From positions 1,984,001 to 2,048,000 of the forward strand of contig JAPFFF010000017.1 of the NCBI GenBank assembly GCA_039105265.1: a stretch of DNA of 64,000 nucleotides. The letters are read 5' to 3'. Position numbers and translations under genes: made by a program. Origin of the DNA: Tritrichomonas musculus (taxonomy: Eukaryota > Parabasalia > Tritrichomonadida > Tritrichomonadidae). The notes below the pieces were generated by a model that did not search any database, was not told the origin of the DNA, and saw only the letters and a program-made list of their open reading frames with translations. This document shows positions 1 to 9,359 of the stretch, piece after piece (position 1 is the stretch's first letter; every line of letters starts with the position of its first letter).

Positions 1-602
1 ACTGCTGTTGATAATCCTCCTTTTGATTCATAAAAATGGCACTGTTCTACGTCTACTTTTTTTCTTCCGCTTGCACAAAATATACAATATCCATCCGTTT
101 TAGATTGACAAAATGAAAAACATGATTCTAAAATGGTGAGACTTGCACCATAGAAAAATATAACACCACCACGTCCTTGTGCTGAGCAATTAACAAAATT
201 TGATTTTTCTATAATAACATCACCGTTAAAAACAATGAAAAAAACTCCTCCATCGTTTCCTTTGCATTCTTGAAATAGGGATTCAAAAACAGTCAAATTT
301 GCTGCATTTTGATCAATTTTAGGCCGCTCTCCAATGATATCTTTTCTATTTATATCACTATCTGGTCCATTTAGAACATTAAAAACAGGTTTCAGAAAAT
401 GCGAAAATTTACATCCAGAAAAAATACAATTTTTCTTACCTTTTAATCCATCATTATATTGATTATAAAAGGGTTGTAAAAAATTATAAGAAATTTCAGA
501 ATTTTGAATTGAAAAATAGGAAGGATGCATCATCTGAGATACATGAAGACTGAATTGCGAAACACGAATAGCAAATAAAGATAAATTGACCGATGTAAAC
601 AT
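1..602 (-). CDS. beta-helix (Pmp-like) surface-type protein, 3' end beyond window
   Basis: An ORF starts at an ATG on the minus strand (600-602) and stays open to the window edge, giving about 200 residues without a stop. The visible part contains recurring short units such as GGVFFI, SNFVNCSA and GGVIFF. These GG-hydrophobic and FxxN-type motifs recall the right-handed beta-helix repeats of chlamydial Pmp and trichomonad Pmp-like surface proteins. No signal peptide is evident at this ATG, so a longer or different N-terminus is possible. Surface location and adhesion are family-level inferences only. The C-terminus, where a membrane anchor would sit, lies outside the window. It could equally be another parallel-beta-helix protein. 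Confidence 0.5.
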   Translation of the reverse strand, partial: MFTSVNLSLFAIRVSQFSLHVSQMMHPSYFSIQNSEISYNFLQPFYNQYNDGLKGKKNCIFSGCKFSHFLKPVFNVLNGPDSDINRKDIIGERPKIDQNAANLTVFESLFQECKGNDGGVFFIVFNGDVIIEKSNFVNCSAQGRGGVIFFYGASLTILESCFSFCQSKTDGYCIFCASGRKKVDVEQCHFYESKGGLSTA

Positions 603-779
603 ATTGAATTAAATCAATCTTTGAATCAAAAAATCGTTATAATTACTTCTCACAAAATTCAATAATAAAAATTTTTTTTTGAATAAAATCATGCAATTTG
701 GTAAAAACATCATTAAGCATAATTTTTTACAGAGTTAATATTTAGTAACATTCATTTTGATATTAAAAACAAATTATGA

Positions 780-1709
780 TCATTCACTTCCATCTTCAAT
801 TTGAGGCATATCATTTGTTATTATCAAATTTTTTCCAAATGCAGGTGTTGGACAACACCATAACCATTTTGTCCCAGTACCACAAACTTCTTGCATTGAA
901 TCTATACAACGATATGAAAAATCTCCTTTTTCACCTCTCATTTTCTGTATTTTGGTTCGATTCTTTGCTAAATCATATAGGCATATAAAGAAAAAGGAGC
1001 AAGTAATAAAACCAAACATTGCTTCAATTCCCATACCAGTCAATTGAAGAACAAGCAAATGCGTTTTACGTTCGAAAATGTCTTCCTTAATTGCAAAATT
1101 AAAACCGAAAAGGAGAAAACAATAACAAAATCCCCAAAGATTTAAAAGCATAAATTGCTTATGATTTCTCTTTCCAACCCAATTTTCAATCCATACACAT
1201 ATGTGATCTGCGCGAACGACATACCTACCTGATGTTTGAGAAAATGAACAGTGTGGTGGACGGTTTTTCTGATCCTTAGCAAATTCTTTTTGAGCTGGAG
1301 TGACAGCTAAACCAGATAATTGTTCTTGCCAAGTGTAATAAAACTTTTGAGTATTAATCCAATTATAAGGAAGAAATCCTGGATCCATACAAACGGCTGC
1401 ATAATATGACCATATGAATAATACAAAAGAAAATAAAATTGGAAACGGAGAAATAATTTGTATTATAATTGTATATTGATATGGTAAAATTGCAAAAAAA
1501 TAAACAAAAAGACAATATACTGCTAAAAATGTAACTAATATTGGCATTGTTGGACGAAATTCCCATTGACGTAAAAAATGCCTTGGCTTTTTATTTGGTA
1601 CATAAACATCAACATATGGTCCACAACAACAGCAATTATGTTTTATAGCCCATTGTGTTGAGTCATTAGATGTAGTTTCTAAACTCTCATCAAGTATTGG
1701 ATTTAACAT
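780..1709 (-). CDS. DHHC-family palmitoyltransferase homologue with DHIC motif
   Basis: The 309-residue protein has the DHHC acyltransferase layout. There are two N-terminal membrane spans (about residues 53-75 and 82-110), a DPG box (CMDPGFLPYN), a cytosolic core with RPPHC...ADHIC..WIENWVGKRNHKQFM at about residues 150-185, then two more spans. The region matches the family signature around the catalytic cysteine and the NxxGxxNhxxF stretch. The second His of DHHC is Ile, and most zinc-ligand Cys/His residues upstream are absent. The family S-acylates membrane-protein cysteines through a Cys-acyl intermediate. The Cys is kept here, so activity is possible but not assured. A CCCCG cluster near residue 28 could be self-acylated. 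The gene is divergent from the next gene, with a 90-bp spacer. Confidence 0.85.
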   Translation of the reverse strand: MLNPILDESLETTSNDSTQWAIKHNCCCCGPYVDVYVPNKKPRHFLRQWEFRPTMPILVTFLAVYCLFVYFFAILPYQYTIIIQIISPFPILFSFVLFIWSYYAAVCMDPGFLPYNWINTQKFYYTWQEQLSGLAVTPAQKEFAKDQKNRPPHCSFSQTSGRYVVRADHICVWIENWVGKRNHKQFMLLNLWGFCYCFLLFGFNFAIKEDIFERKTHLLVLQLTGMGIEAMFGFITCSFFFICLYDLAKNRTKIQKMRGEKGDFSYRCIDSMQEVCGTGTKWLWCCPTPAFGKNLIITNDMPQIEDGSE

Positions 1710-1799
1710 AACAAATTGTTAGGATAATTGGTCTTAATAAAAAAATGAACGTTTAAAAAAAATTTATAAAAGAGACCGTTGATTTTGATCAATTAATTT

Positions 1800-3107
1800 A
1801 TGCAGAACAATGATGATGATACTTCACAAACAGAACCTTCATTAATAGACACGACCGATGAATTAATGCCTGACATATTTTTTCCAATTGATCTAAAGAA
1901 ACGGACTAAAAAAAGTATAAATCCAAAAACAAGGCAATATAAAGTCGAATCTCAAAAACAACCTTCAAATGAATCTTTAATAGAACAAGATAATATACTC
2001 GCAGAACAATTTCTATCAGGAACTCGTCAGTCAAATAAAAACAGAAAAGTGATTGGAACGACTCATCATTTATTTTATTTTCCATTAAAATTGAAAAATT
2101 CAAAGAATACGTGCTTTTTTCTTTTCAATTATCCATTTATTTGCATATATACCGTTGATTCAAATTATCCTGAAATTGAGGTTTTTCCTCGCTCAGTAAC
2201 AATTATTGTTGAAGGAAAAACGCTCATCATTGGGGATAACTCAAATAGTAAAAAATATCAAATTAAACTAGAAAAAGAAAAGATTGATTTGATTTTACAA
2301 AACGACAAAGTATCACCACTTGCTTACTATATTAAATGTCATTTAATTGTTCCAGAATTAACACCAACGTATCTTATTAATGAATTTTATTATCCATTCA
2401 TTTACAATACTCATTTGTTACTTTCTATTGAAAATTGCAATTTAAATATTGATAATCCAGAATTTCTTTTATATTGGGTAATTGCTGGCGAATATGCATT
2501 TGAGCCTTTATTTGTTTATCTTTTCAAAAAAGATTTCAAGTATGCATTAAGTCCTGATAAATGCTTTAAAAAAGAATCCTTCGTTATTCAGGCTAGTGCA
2601 GCAATATTTCGAAATGATCATGATTTTATAAACTTTGTTGATAACATATCAAATATGAAAAAAATTACGATTGACCGATATCTGAATGAATTATCAAAAT
2701 TACCTTTCTCGCAATACTCAATGCTTATGATTCATCTTCTTTACAAAACAGCTATTGAACTCTATAATTTACCTGCACACGCCTATCATCTTATTGGAAC
2801 ATTTTTATATAAAGCTGGAGTTGCACCAAATTTGAAGAATGGCAAGAAAAATACGGAACTTGCCAGACTTCACAAGTTTAATTATGCAAGTGTTCCACTA
2901 GAAAAATTAGCAGCATTTGAAAAAATATTATCAAATTTTGAAGATTATCCAATTTATTTCGAAGATCCAGTTTTTGATGACACAAACTTCGAAGCTTTCA
3001 CAAATATTGAAAAGATGATTGATTTAACAAATCCAACTTTTTTGGAATCAGTTCGTAATACAAAATCAATCCAATCTGAATTGCACTTAAATTCATTTAT
3101 TGGATAA
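1800..3107 (+). CDS. hypothetical protein, 435 aa
   Basis: This intact ATG-started ORF encodes 435 residues that I do not recognise. The first ~100 residues are polar and look disordered. Residues ~105-200 look beta-rich (FYFPLKLKNSKNTCFFLF..., VTIIVEGKTLIIGD), as in a C2- or PH-like fold. The remainder is mostly helical, with LPFSQYSMLMIHLLYKTAIELYNLPAHAYHL as its clearest amphipathic segment. A helical GAP-type C-terminal domain is conceivable, since the LPxxxYxxLxxLL pattern is loosely RhoGAP-like, but I see no arginine finger and do not claim it. There is no signal peptide or clear membrane span. It is divergent from the DHIC acyltransferase gene over a 90-bp spacer. Confidence 0.75.
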   Translation: MQNNDDDTSQTEPSLIDTTDELMPDIFFPIDLKKRTKKSINPKTRQYKVESQKQPSNESLIEQDNILAEQFLSGTRQSNKNRKVIGTTHHLFYFPLKLKNSKNTCFFLFNYPFICIYTVDSNYPEIEVFPRSVTIIVEGKTLIIGDNSNSKKYQIKLEKEKIDLILQNDKVSPLAYYIKCHLIVPELTPTYLINEFYYPFIYNTHLLLSIENCNLNIDNPEFLLYWVIAGEYAFEPLFVYLFKKDFKYALSPDKCFKKESFVIQASAAIFRNDHDFINFVDNISNMKKITIDRYLNELSKLPFSQYSMLMIHLLYKTAIELYNLPAHAYHLIGTFLYKAGVAPNLKNGKKNTELARLHKFNYASVPLEKLAAFEKILSNFEDYPIYFEDPVFDDTNFEAFTNIEKMIDLTNPTFLESVRNTKSIQSELHLNSFIG

Positions 3108-4187
3108 TTTTTTATGTATTTAATTGTTTGTTTTATTAAATGTTTGTTTCTTTCCTTATAATTTCAACACATTTTTTTTGGGGAATTGTTTATACCTACA
3201 CCACTTTTTCAAAGGACTCTATTTTTCTTTATTTTTTATGTTTCTATAGTTTAGGAATGAAACATCATTTCATGAATAGTTTAGTAAATTCTTAATATTA
3301 CTAAAGGAGTAGTCTTTAATTTAACCAAAAAGTAAATCGCTGGATTTTTCTCATGCTGAAGCTGAACACTGCTATAAAATATGTAAAAATTGGCAATGCT
3401 TTGTTCACTTAATCACCTATGATGCAGATATTAATAAATTTGCCTATGTTGGAACAAAACATATTATAATTTGTAAAATAATAATAAATTTGGCGATAAG
3501 CATCTCATTATGATGAATATCTATTTGTTCGAACTATAAACAATTTCAATGAACATACAATTAATATATGCAATGAAAAATCGTGTGGCCTTTTATCAAT
3601 TTAGTTTTGGATTTAATAAATAAAATCAGAAGTTTAGCTTACCCTAACTCTTTTATAAATTAGATAATAATAATGATATTTAAAACAACTGGTGTTAAGT
3701 CACAAGAAAAGTCTTCCTCGAACTGGTTTGCCCAAATTTTCTAAATAAAAAACCAAGATAACAGATTTACTTAGATAATACTAAACATTAAAGAAGTACT
3801 TAAGTTATATGGATTATACAGAAACAATAATTATCTGTTCATATATATCACCAACTTACACTTTATAAAAAAATATTAGAAAACACCTTTAATATGATAA
3901 TTTTATATACTAAACGATAAATTATTATTGATTCTTTCAAATGAAGCTAAATTATGAAGATTTTGATATCAATTTTACAAAACATATTCAAATCATCTCA
4001 TTTATTATTAGAATATTTTGCTATCATGGCATACAATGTTAATCAACAATTTTAAAGCATCATTAATGATATTTCTTGTCAATCCAGAGAATATTGCTTT
4101 TGGAAACAAAGAATTTATCGAAAAAACAATAAAATAAAGAGTTATTTTAATTATTTTGGTTTTAGCTAATCGAATATCATTTTATAA
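3108..4187. other. 1.1 kb intergenic region, no supported gene
   Basis: AT-rich spacer between the convergent 3' ends of the hypothetical gene and the Hsp70 gene. A ~60-codon open stretch from about 3332 to 3514 on the plus strand (begins SLDFSHAEAEHCYK, no ATG) might be a relic of an old gene, but it matches no family I know. No RNA gene, terminal repeats or target duplications were seen. Confidence 0.5.
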
Positions 4188-6032
4188 TTAGTATAGCCAT
4201 GATGGAAAACTTGAATGGCCTGCTTGGCTTAACTTATTTCTCCAAGTTTGCTTTGTTTGTGATACCTCATTATCAGAATGAGTTTTTGAAGAACTAAGAT
4301 TGCTAACCAACGAGTATAATTCATTTTTCAATGAAGAAATATTAGTTAAATGCGATTGTGCTGGATCTTCGAGGTGTGTAATTAGGTTGCTATATAAAAC
4401 ATTTAATTGACCCACAATTCTTGAATTACGTGCTTCTTCAGCATCTTCTTCTGGCGTTACTTTAACTTTGGATTCTCTGCTTTCTAATTCTTGAAGAGAA
4501 TATTTATTAGATTCTTTTTCAACCTTAATATTAGCAGTTTTGCCACCTTGAGTACAACACGCAGATGCTTCTAACACGCCATCTTCACTAATCGACATAT
4601 GAAAATTTAGAGGAGTTTCTGGCGGGCCTGGAGGAATTTCATTTAAAGTAAATGAAGTTATCAATTTATTATATTTGGCCATTTGATATTCACCTTCATA
4701 AATGTCAAAAACTACCATTTTTTGATTAATAACAGTCGTGTATAAAGTTTTATCTTTTGAACATGGAATTTTTTCTCCTTGTGGTATAACAGATGCCATT
4801 ACACCGCCTAAAACTTTAACTCCAATTGTTGAAGAACAAACTTCTTGAATCGAGAAATTTTTCATTTTTAAATCAGAATATTTGGTAGCGATAATAGCAG
4901 CACCTTGTACAACTGCCAATTGAGGGTCTGGAAATCTTACGGGCGCTTTTCCAAAGAAATCTTTAAGAATCTGAACAGCCTTCGGAATGAAAGAAGAACC
5001 TCCAACCATGATAATGTTATCGATTTGACTTTTATCCATTTTCTTTTGTTTCAGAACATTTTTAACTGGTTCTAATATTTGATCAAATAATTTCTTGCAA
5101 ATTGAATTAAATTCATCTCTGGTAATCCTAATTGAAAAATCTTTACGGTTTATGTTTTCAAAGTTCATCATTGTATGTGGTGATCGAGATAATGAACATT
5201 TTGCATTACAACAAATCTTCCGAATTTTATCAAAATCTCTTGGCCTTAAGTCAGACTTTCTAACTTTTTCTTTTTCGATTACCCAGTCCATTAAAAGTCG
5301 ATCAAAATCTCTTCCTCCAAGAGTTGGGTTTCCTGCAACAGCTTGAATATCAAAATTGGTGCCTTCCATTACCATCAATGAAACATCAAGTGTTCCACCA
5401 CCGAAATCAAAGATGATGATTGTTTGCTTCGAATCATCTGCTTTATCTCCCAAAATTAATTCTTTATAAGCAACTGCTGCTGCTGTTGGTTCATTAACAA
5501 GTTGTTTAATATTAAGTTTTGCTAATTTGGCTGCCTTTTTAGTTTCTTCACGTGGTCTTTCTCCCCAATTTGCAGGAACAGTTACAACGCATTCATAACC
5601 TTGCTGATCTTCTTCCAAAGTTTCATTTGCCAATGCTATCATATATTTTAAGACTTCAGCTGATACTTCAAAAGGACGCAAAATCATTGGACTTTTTGTT
5701 TGTGAAGCAGGAATTTCAATCAATACTTCATCTGTTCTTGGATCTGGTCTAATTGTGAATGGCAATTCTTTATCCAATCTTGCTATTTCTTCATCACCTG
5801 TAAATCTTCTGCCAAGCATTCTTTTTGTATCATAAATGACATAATCAGCATAGTCACCAATTGAATTTACTGCTTCTTGACCACATGTTATATACTCATC
5901 CGCATAACAAACAACTGATGGAATGGCTTTCGAATTAGATGCATCTGTGACAATTGTTGGATTATTTCCTGTTAAATATCCAATTGATGAAAATGTTGTT
6001 CCAAGATCGATTCCAAAAACCGGCTTTGTCAT
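4188..6032 (-). CDS. Hsp70 family chaperone, divergent cytosolic-type
   Basis: The 614-residue protein carries the Hsp70 nucleotide-binding domain: GIDLGTT at residues 7-13, TKRMLGR near 88, VTVPANW near 150, NEPTAAAVAY near 183, FDFGGGTLDVS near 208 and GGSSFIP near 350. These are the phosphate- and adenosine-binding loops of an active ATPase. A substrate-binding beta domain (about 395-505) and a short helical lid follow. The DLLLLDV-type linker is not recognisable, and the protein ends in SFPSWLY rather than EEVD, so TPR co-chaperone docking through EEVD is not expected. There is no signal or transit peptide, so a cytosolic or nuclear location is inferred. It lies head-to-head with a degenerate relative starting at 6400. 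An initiator-like TCATTTA lies just upstream of the ATG. Confidence 0.95.
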   Translation of the reverse strand: MTKPVFGIDLGTTFSSIGYLTGNNPTIVTDASNSKAIPSVVCYADEYITCGQEAVNSIGDYADYVIYDTKRMLGRRFTGDEEIARLDKELPFTIRPDPRTDEVLIEIPASQTKSPMILRPFEVSAEVLKYMIALANETLEEDQQGYECVVTVPANWGERPREETKKAAKLAKLNIKQLVNEPTAAAVAYKELILGDKADDSKQTIIIFDFGGGTLDVSLMVMEGTNFDIQAVAGNPTLGGRDFDRLLMDWVIEKEKVRKSDLRPRDFDKIRKICCNAKCSLSRSPHTMMNFENINRKDFSIRITRDEFNSICKKLFDQILEPVKNVLKQKKMDKSQIDNIIMVGGSSFIPKAVQILKDFFGKAPVRFPDPQLAVVQGAAIIATKYSDLKMKNFSIQEVCSSTIGVKVLGGVMASVIPQGEKIPCSKDKTLYTTVINQKMVVFDIYEGEYQMAKYNKLITSFTLNEIPPGPPETPLNFHMSISEDGVLEASACCTQGGKTANIKVEKESNKYSLQELESRESKVKVTPEEDAEEARNSRIVGQLNVLYSNLITHLEDPAQSHLTNISSLKNELYSLVSNLSSSKTHSDNEVSQTKQTWRNKLSQAGHSSFPSWLY

Positions 6033-6399
6033 TTTTATTAAATGATGTCACATTAAAACAAAAACAAAAACATAAACATTCATATTTCGGTTAATTCATT
6101 CAAAAAGTATTTTTTTGGCCATTTGCAAAATTCTTCAATATAATAATAATTATAAAATATTAAGTCATATTTCGATAATTTCCAGAAATGACGTTTTAAA
6201 AGTGATGTGAAATTTAAGATCATGCCACCAAGCTTTGGAAAATTTTATTCATAATAATTTACTTAATCATTGCAAAAGAATTTATTTTAAATGATCAAAA
6301 TAACAATTTAACAATTACTCAAAGTTTTTTTTTTAATTGGAAAAAAAAAAAAGTATTTTCAATGAAATTGTCAATATTAAAGAAAACAAGTATTTTTCA
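6033..6399. promoter_or_regulatory. shared intergenic promoter region of the Hsp70 pair
   Basis: This 367-bp spacer separates two divergently transcribed Hsp70-family genes. The minus-strand gene has an initiator-like motif 7 bases upstream of its ATG. No convincing initiator lies next to the plus-strand ATG at 6400; a poly-A run (6341-6352) precedes it. No heat-shock-element array (alternating GAA/TTC blocks) was recognised. Confidence 0.4.
6039..6045 (-). promoter_or_regulatory. initiator-like element (TCATTTA) of the Hsp70 gene
   Basis: Read on the minus strand, TCATTTA sits 7 bases upstream of the ATG at 6032. It fits the trichomonad initiator consensus TCA+1Y(T/A), with the A of TCA as the expected start of transcription. 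That would give an untranslated leader of about ten bases, as is usual in trichomonads. Confidence 0.45.
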
Positions 6400-8106
6400 A
6401 TGAACGTGATTGGAATTGACTTTGGAAGCCAAGAAAATAAAATTGGCTTTTTTGAACAAACACAACTTCAATTATTCACTAATGAATTTGGCAATTATAG
6501 TACTCCTTCGTACATTTGTTTTCAAAGCGATGGAAATCATTTTTTCGGAAAACAGGCTCAATTGATGGCAGTGCAGTATCCAAAAGACACCATTTTTGAT
6601 ACCAAAAGAATGCTTGGAAGGAAATTTAGCGATCTCAAGAAAGAAGAAACAGATAGATGGCCATTTACCATCAAAGATGGTGGAAATGATAACATTATCA
6701 TTGTAACTGAATCATATGGAGAACATGACCCAATTGAAATAACAGGATTAATTATTAAAGACTTACTTCAAATTGCAAATGAGTTTGAGAAAGAGACAGA
6801 TAAAGTAGTCATTTCAATTCCTGGCTATTTCAACAAATATCAACAACATGAAATGAAAATTGCAGCAACAAAATATGCTGGAATTAAGAATTTGACATTA
6901 ATCTGCGAACCTGTGGCTGCCACAATTTGGCATTCTTTCTGGCTTTCTCAATTTAAAAATGAAGAGGATGATAGAGATATAATTCTTTTTGATATTGGAG
7001 CCGAATCTTTAAATTTTTGTGGTTTGAATGTTGATCAAACCAATGAAATTATAGATCTAAACGTAATGATGATTAAAGCTAATTTAAATGTCGGTGGCAT
7101 TTTTCTTGATCAAGAAATATATAATTATGTTCTTCCACAATTTGAGCAAAAGGCAAATTTAACAGAAAAAGATAAAAGGAAAATTTTAAGAAGCTGTGAA
7201 GAAGCGAAAATCAAACTTTCATCATCTGAAAAAGCACAAGTTTCATGTGAAATTGATGACCAATTATTAAAAGTAGATATAAATAGACAAATGTTCAAGC
7301 AGTTTGCACATAATGTACTTTCAAAATCAACTATAATTCCTGAAATTCGTAACCTTATCTCAAAAGACAACGAAGATAATAAGCAGTTTGATATATTAAT
7401 AAATGGCAGCTTGATTAATTCACCAGTTATTCAAGATGTGTTAAGTGATCTTATTGGTAAAAAGGTGACAAAACCTACAAATCCAGAAGAATTTATCGTA
7501 AAAGGAGCCTGCATCATTGCAGCAAACATTTATCTTTCTAGCCAATTAATTGATTGGAAGAATATTGCTCAGGCAAATGGTGATACACAAAAATATAAAA
7601 CATTTCAATATATAGAGAGAATACCTCATAACTTAGATCTGCAAAGTCTTTATTATAAATCAAGTAAAAATTCAACTCCTGAAAGTAATAATAATAATAA
7701 TAATGCTCAGCCACAAATTCCAAACGCACAGCCGTATCAACCACGACCTAAACAACAAATTCCACCAAGGAGAAGTATGCAAGAACAGAACAATCAGCCA
7801 AATTTGAGTAGTCAAATTGAGCTCAACAAAACAAATAGAGCAAGTCAGTCGCAAAATCATCAAACAGAAAATAATCAAACCAAAAGAACAAGGCAAGCTT
7901 CAAGGCCATCTAATATACAAACAAGTAACCACAGCCATGATCCTCACAGGGGGAGTCAAAAACAAAAGATCAGGTCGTACACGAAGAGTGAAAATCATGA
8001 ATCCAGTCCAAGCAACGAATCATTAGTAAAACCTGATGAGCTCAATGGAGATTCCAATGAAGCTGATGATGGATGCTGTGGAAAATGCCGTTGTTTGTTG
8101 ATATAA
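6400..8106 (+). CDS. degenerate Hsp70-like protein with Q/N-rich tail and C-terminal CaaX box
   Basis: The first ATG of the open frame is at 6400; the frame upstream has only a TTG at 6337. The Hsp70 fold begins at once (MNVIGIDFGS). The 568-residue product aligns along the Hsp70 ATPase domain (DTKRMLGRKF, SIPGYFNKYQQ, CEPVAATIW). However, DLGTT reads DFGSQ, FDFGGGT reads FDIGAES (about residue 197), and GGSS reads NGSL (about 334). The nucleotide loops are therefore lost and ATP hydrolysis is unlikely. No substrate-binding domain follows; from about residue 425 it is Q/N/S-rich and basic. The end is DDGCCGKCRCLLI: CLLI fits a CaaX prenylation signal, and three nearby cysteines (CC.KC) could be S-acylated. 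I infer a membrane-tethered pseudo-chaperone. Confidence 0.85.
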   Translation: MNVIGIDFGSQENKIGFFEQTQLQLFTNEFGNYSTPSYICFQSDGNHFFGKQAQLMAVQYPKDTIFDTKRMLGRKFSDLKKEETDRWPFTIKDGGNDNIIIVTESYGEHDPIEITGLIIKDLLQIANEFEKETDKVVISIPGYFNKYQQHEMKIAATKYAGIKNLTLICEPVAATIWHSFWLSQFKNEEDDRDIILFDIGAESLNFCGLNVDQTNEIIDLNVMMIKANLNVGGIFLDQEIYNYVLPQFEQKANLTEKDKRKILRSCEEAKIKLSSSEKAQVSCEIDDQLLKVDINRQMFKQFAHNVLSKSTIIPEIRNLISKDNEDNKQFDILINGSLINSPVIQDVLSDLIGKKVTKPTNPEEFIVKGACIIAANIYLSSQLIDWKNIAQANGDTQKYKTFQYIERIPHNLDLQSLYYKSSKNSTPESNNNNNNAQPQIPNAQPYQPRPKQQIPPRRSMQEQNNQPNLSSQIELNKTNRASQSQNHQTENNQTKRTRQASRPSNIQTSNHSHDPHRGSQKQKIRSYTKSENHESSPSNESLVKPDELNGDSNEADDGCCGKCRCLLI

Positions 8107-9359
8107 TTACTAAATGATTTTTTATTTTTTACTCGAGATTTTTATATAAAAACAGTCATTATCGTATATGAATTAAATAGATTGAAGAAGTTTTGGATAA
8201 TTCAACTATTCAATGAACGACCAAAGAAGTCGTATTTTACAAAGGCTAATTCTAAAGTATTTAGAATTTGTGTTTTTCACGTTTTCCATAACAATTGAGA
8301 GGAAATTGTATATTAAAATAAAAATAATGATAAATTAAATCATTCTGTTTGAATGATTCAAATTTCAAAATATGAAAATGTAATTTCTAAAAGTTTTATG
8401 TTTTTAGTTTATAAATTTAATATTTGCATAAGAATTAAATAGATTGAATAAATTTCATGATCATTTCTTGATGAAAATATTTCGACGTTTTCGAATCTTA
8501 TAATATTATATGTAAATACATTTTTTAACCTATAATTCATTTAAATCATATAAATATCATAAATATCTCTTTAATATTTTTTTTCTATTATGTTTTTATT
8601 TTATAATTAGAAATGTCATGAAAATAATTAATTTTAGAAAAAATCATTATAGATGTATCAAACATCAATATTGCTTCAAATGAATATATAAATGAAAAAA
8701 TCTTTTAATTTTAAAATGGAATCTTTTTATTTATTCAAAAAGTAGCATTTTGATATTTCAATGTCTTATTTTTTTCATTGAAAATTGTATGGATATATAA
8801 AAATTTTGAAAGGAGTCTTTGAAATGTATATTTGTTTATATTTTAATATGCCTGAATAAAATATAAGTTAATGAGCAGAAAATAATAATATAAATGATTA
8901 AAATGTTAAAATGAAGAATGCCATAAGCTTAGCATTCTCAAAAAAAGTCCTTTCCAGAAAATTCCACTACATATTTAGTGAAGTAAACAAATCACATCCG
9001 AATAGCATATGCATAAGCTGAAATCCAATTTAATATATTACAATGGAATGTTCTTTAATATATTTATAAATTTTACAAATTTAAATAATTATTATAGTTA
9101 AAAGATGTTTTTATCATCAACTAGTTAAACCTCAAAAACTTTTTTATATTTAGCATTTATATCCAAAATTTGCCAAAAAATCTGTAGAATAACATATGAA
9201 TAAAACATCTTTTTTTTTTTAATTTTACTTTATCTTTGAGAATTTTCAAAAAAATGGAATGTGTATCTATCATTATAATGATTTTATGTAAAATATAATA
9301 TATATCAAAAATCTAAAATTTATTTATAAACAAAATTATATACATATATAACAATGCAA
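8107..9359. other. 1.25 kb AT-rich intergenic region
   Basis: Spacer between the convergent ends of the pseudo-Hsp70 and HYDIN-like genes. Two short direct repeats (GAATTAAATAGATTGAA near 8170 and 8430) are the only structure noticed. No ORF, RNA gene or element ends could be supported. Confidence 0.5.

Noticed and set aside
6337-6399. TTG-started N-terminal extension of the pseudo-Hsp70
   Set aside because: Starts in a poly-A run with no ATG; the Hsp70 fold begins exactly at the ATG at 6400.
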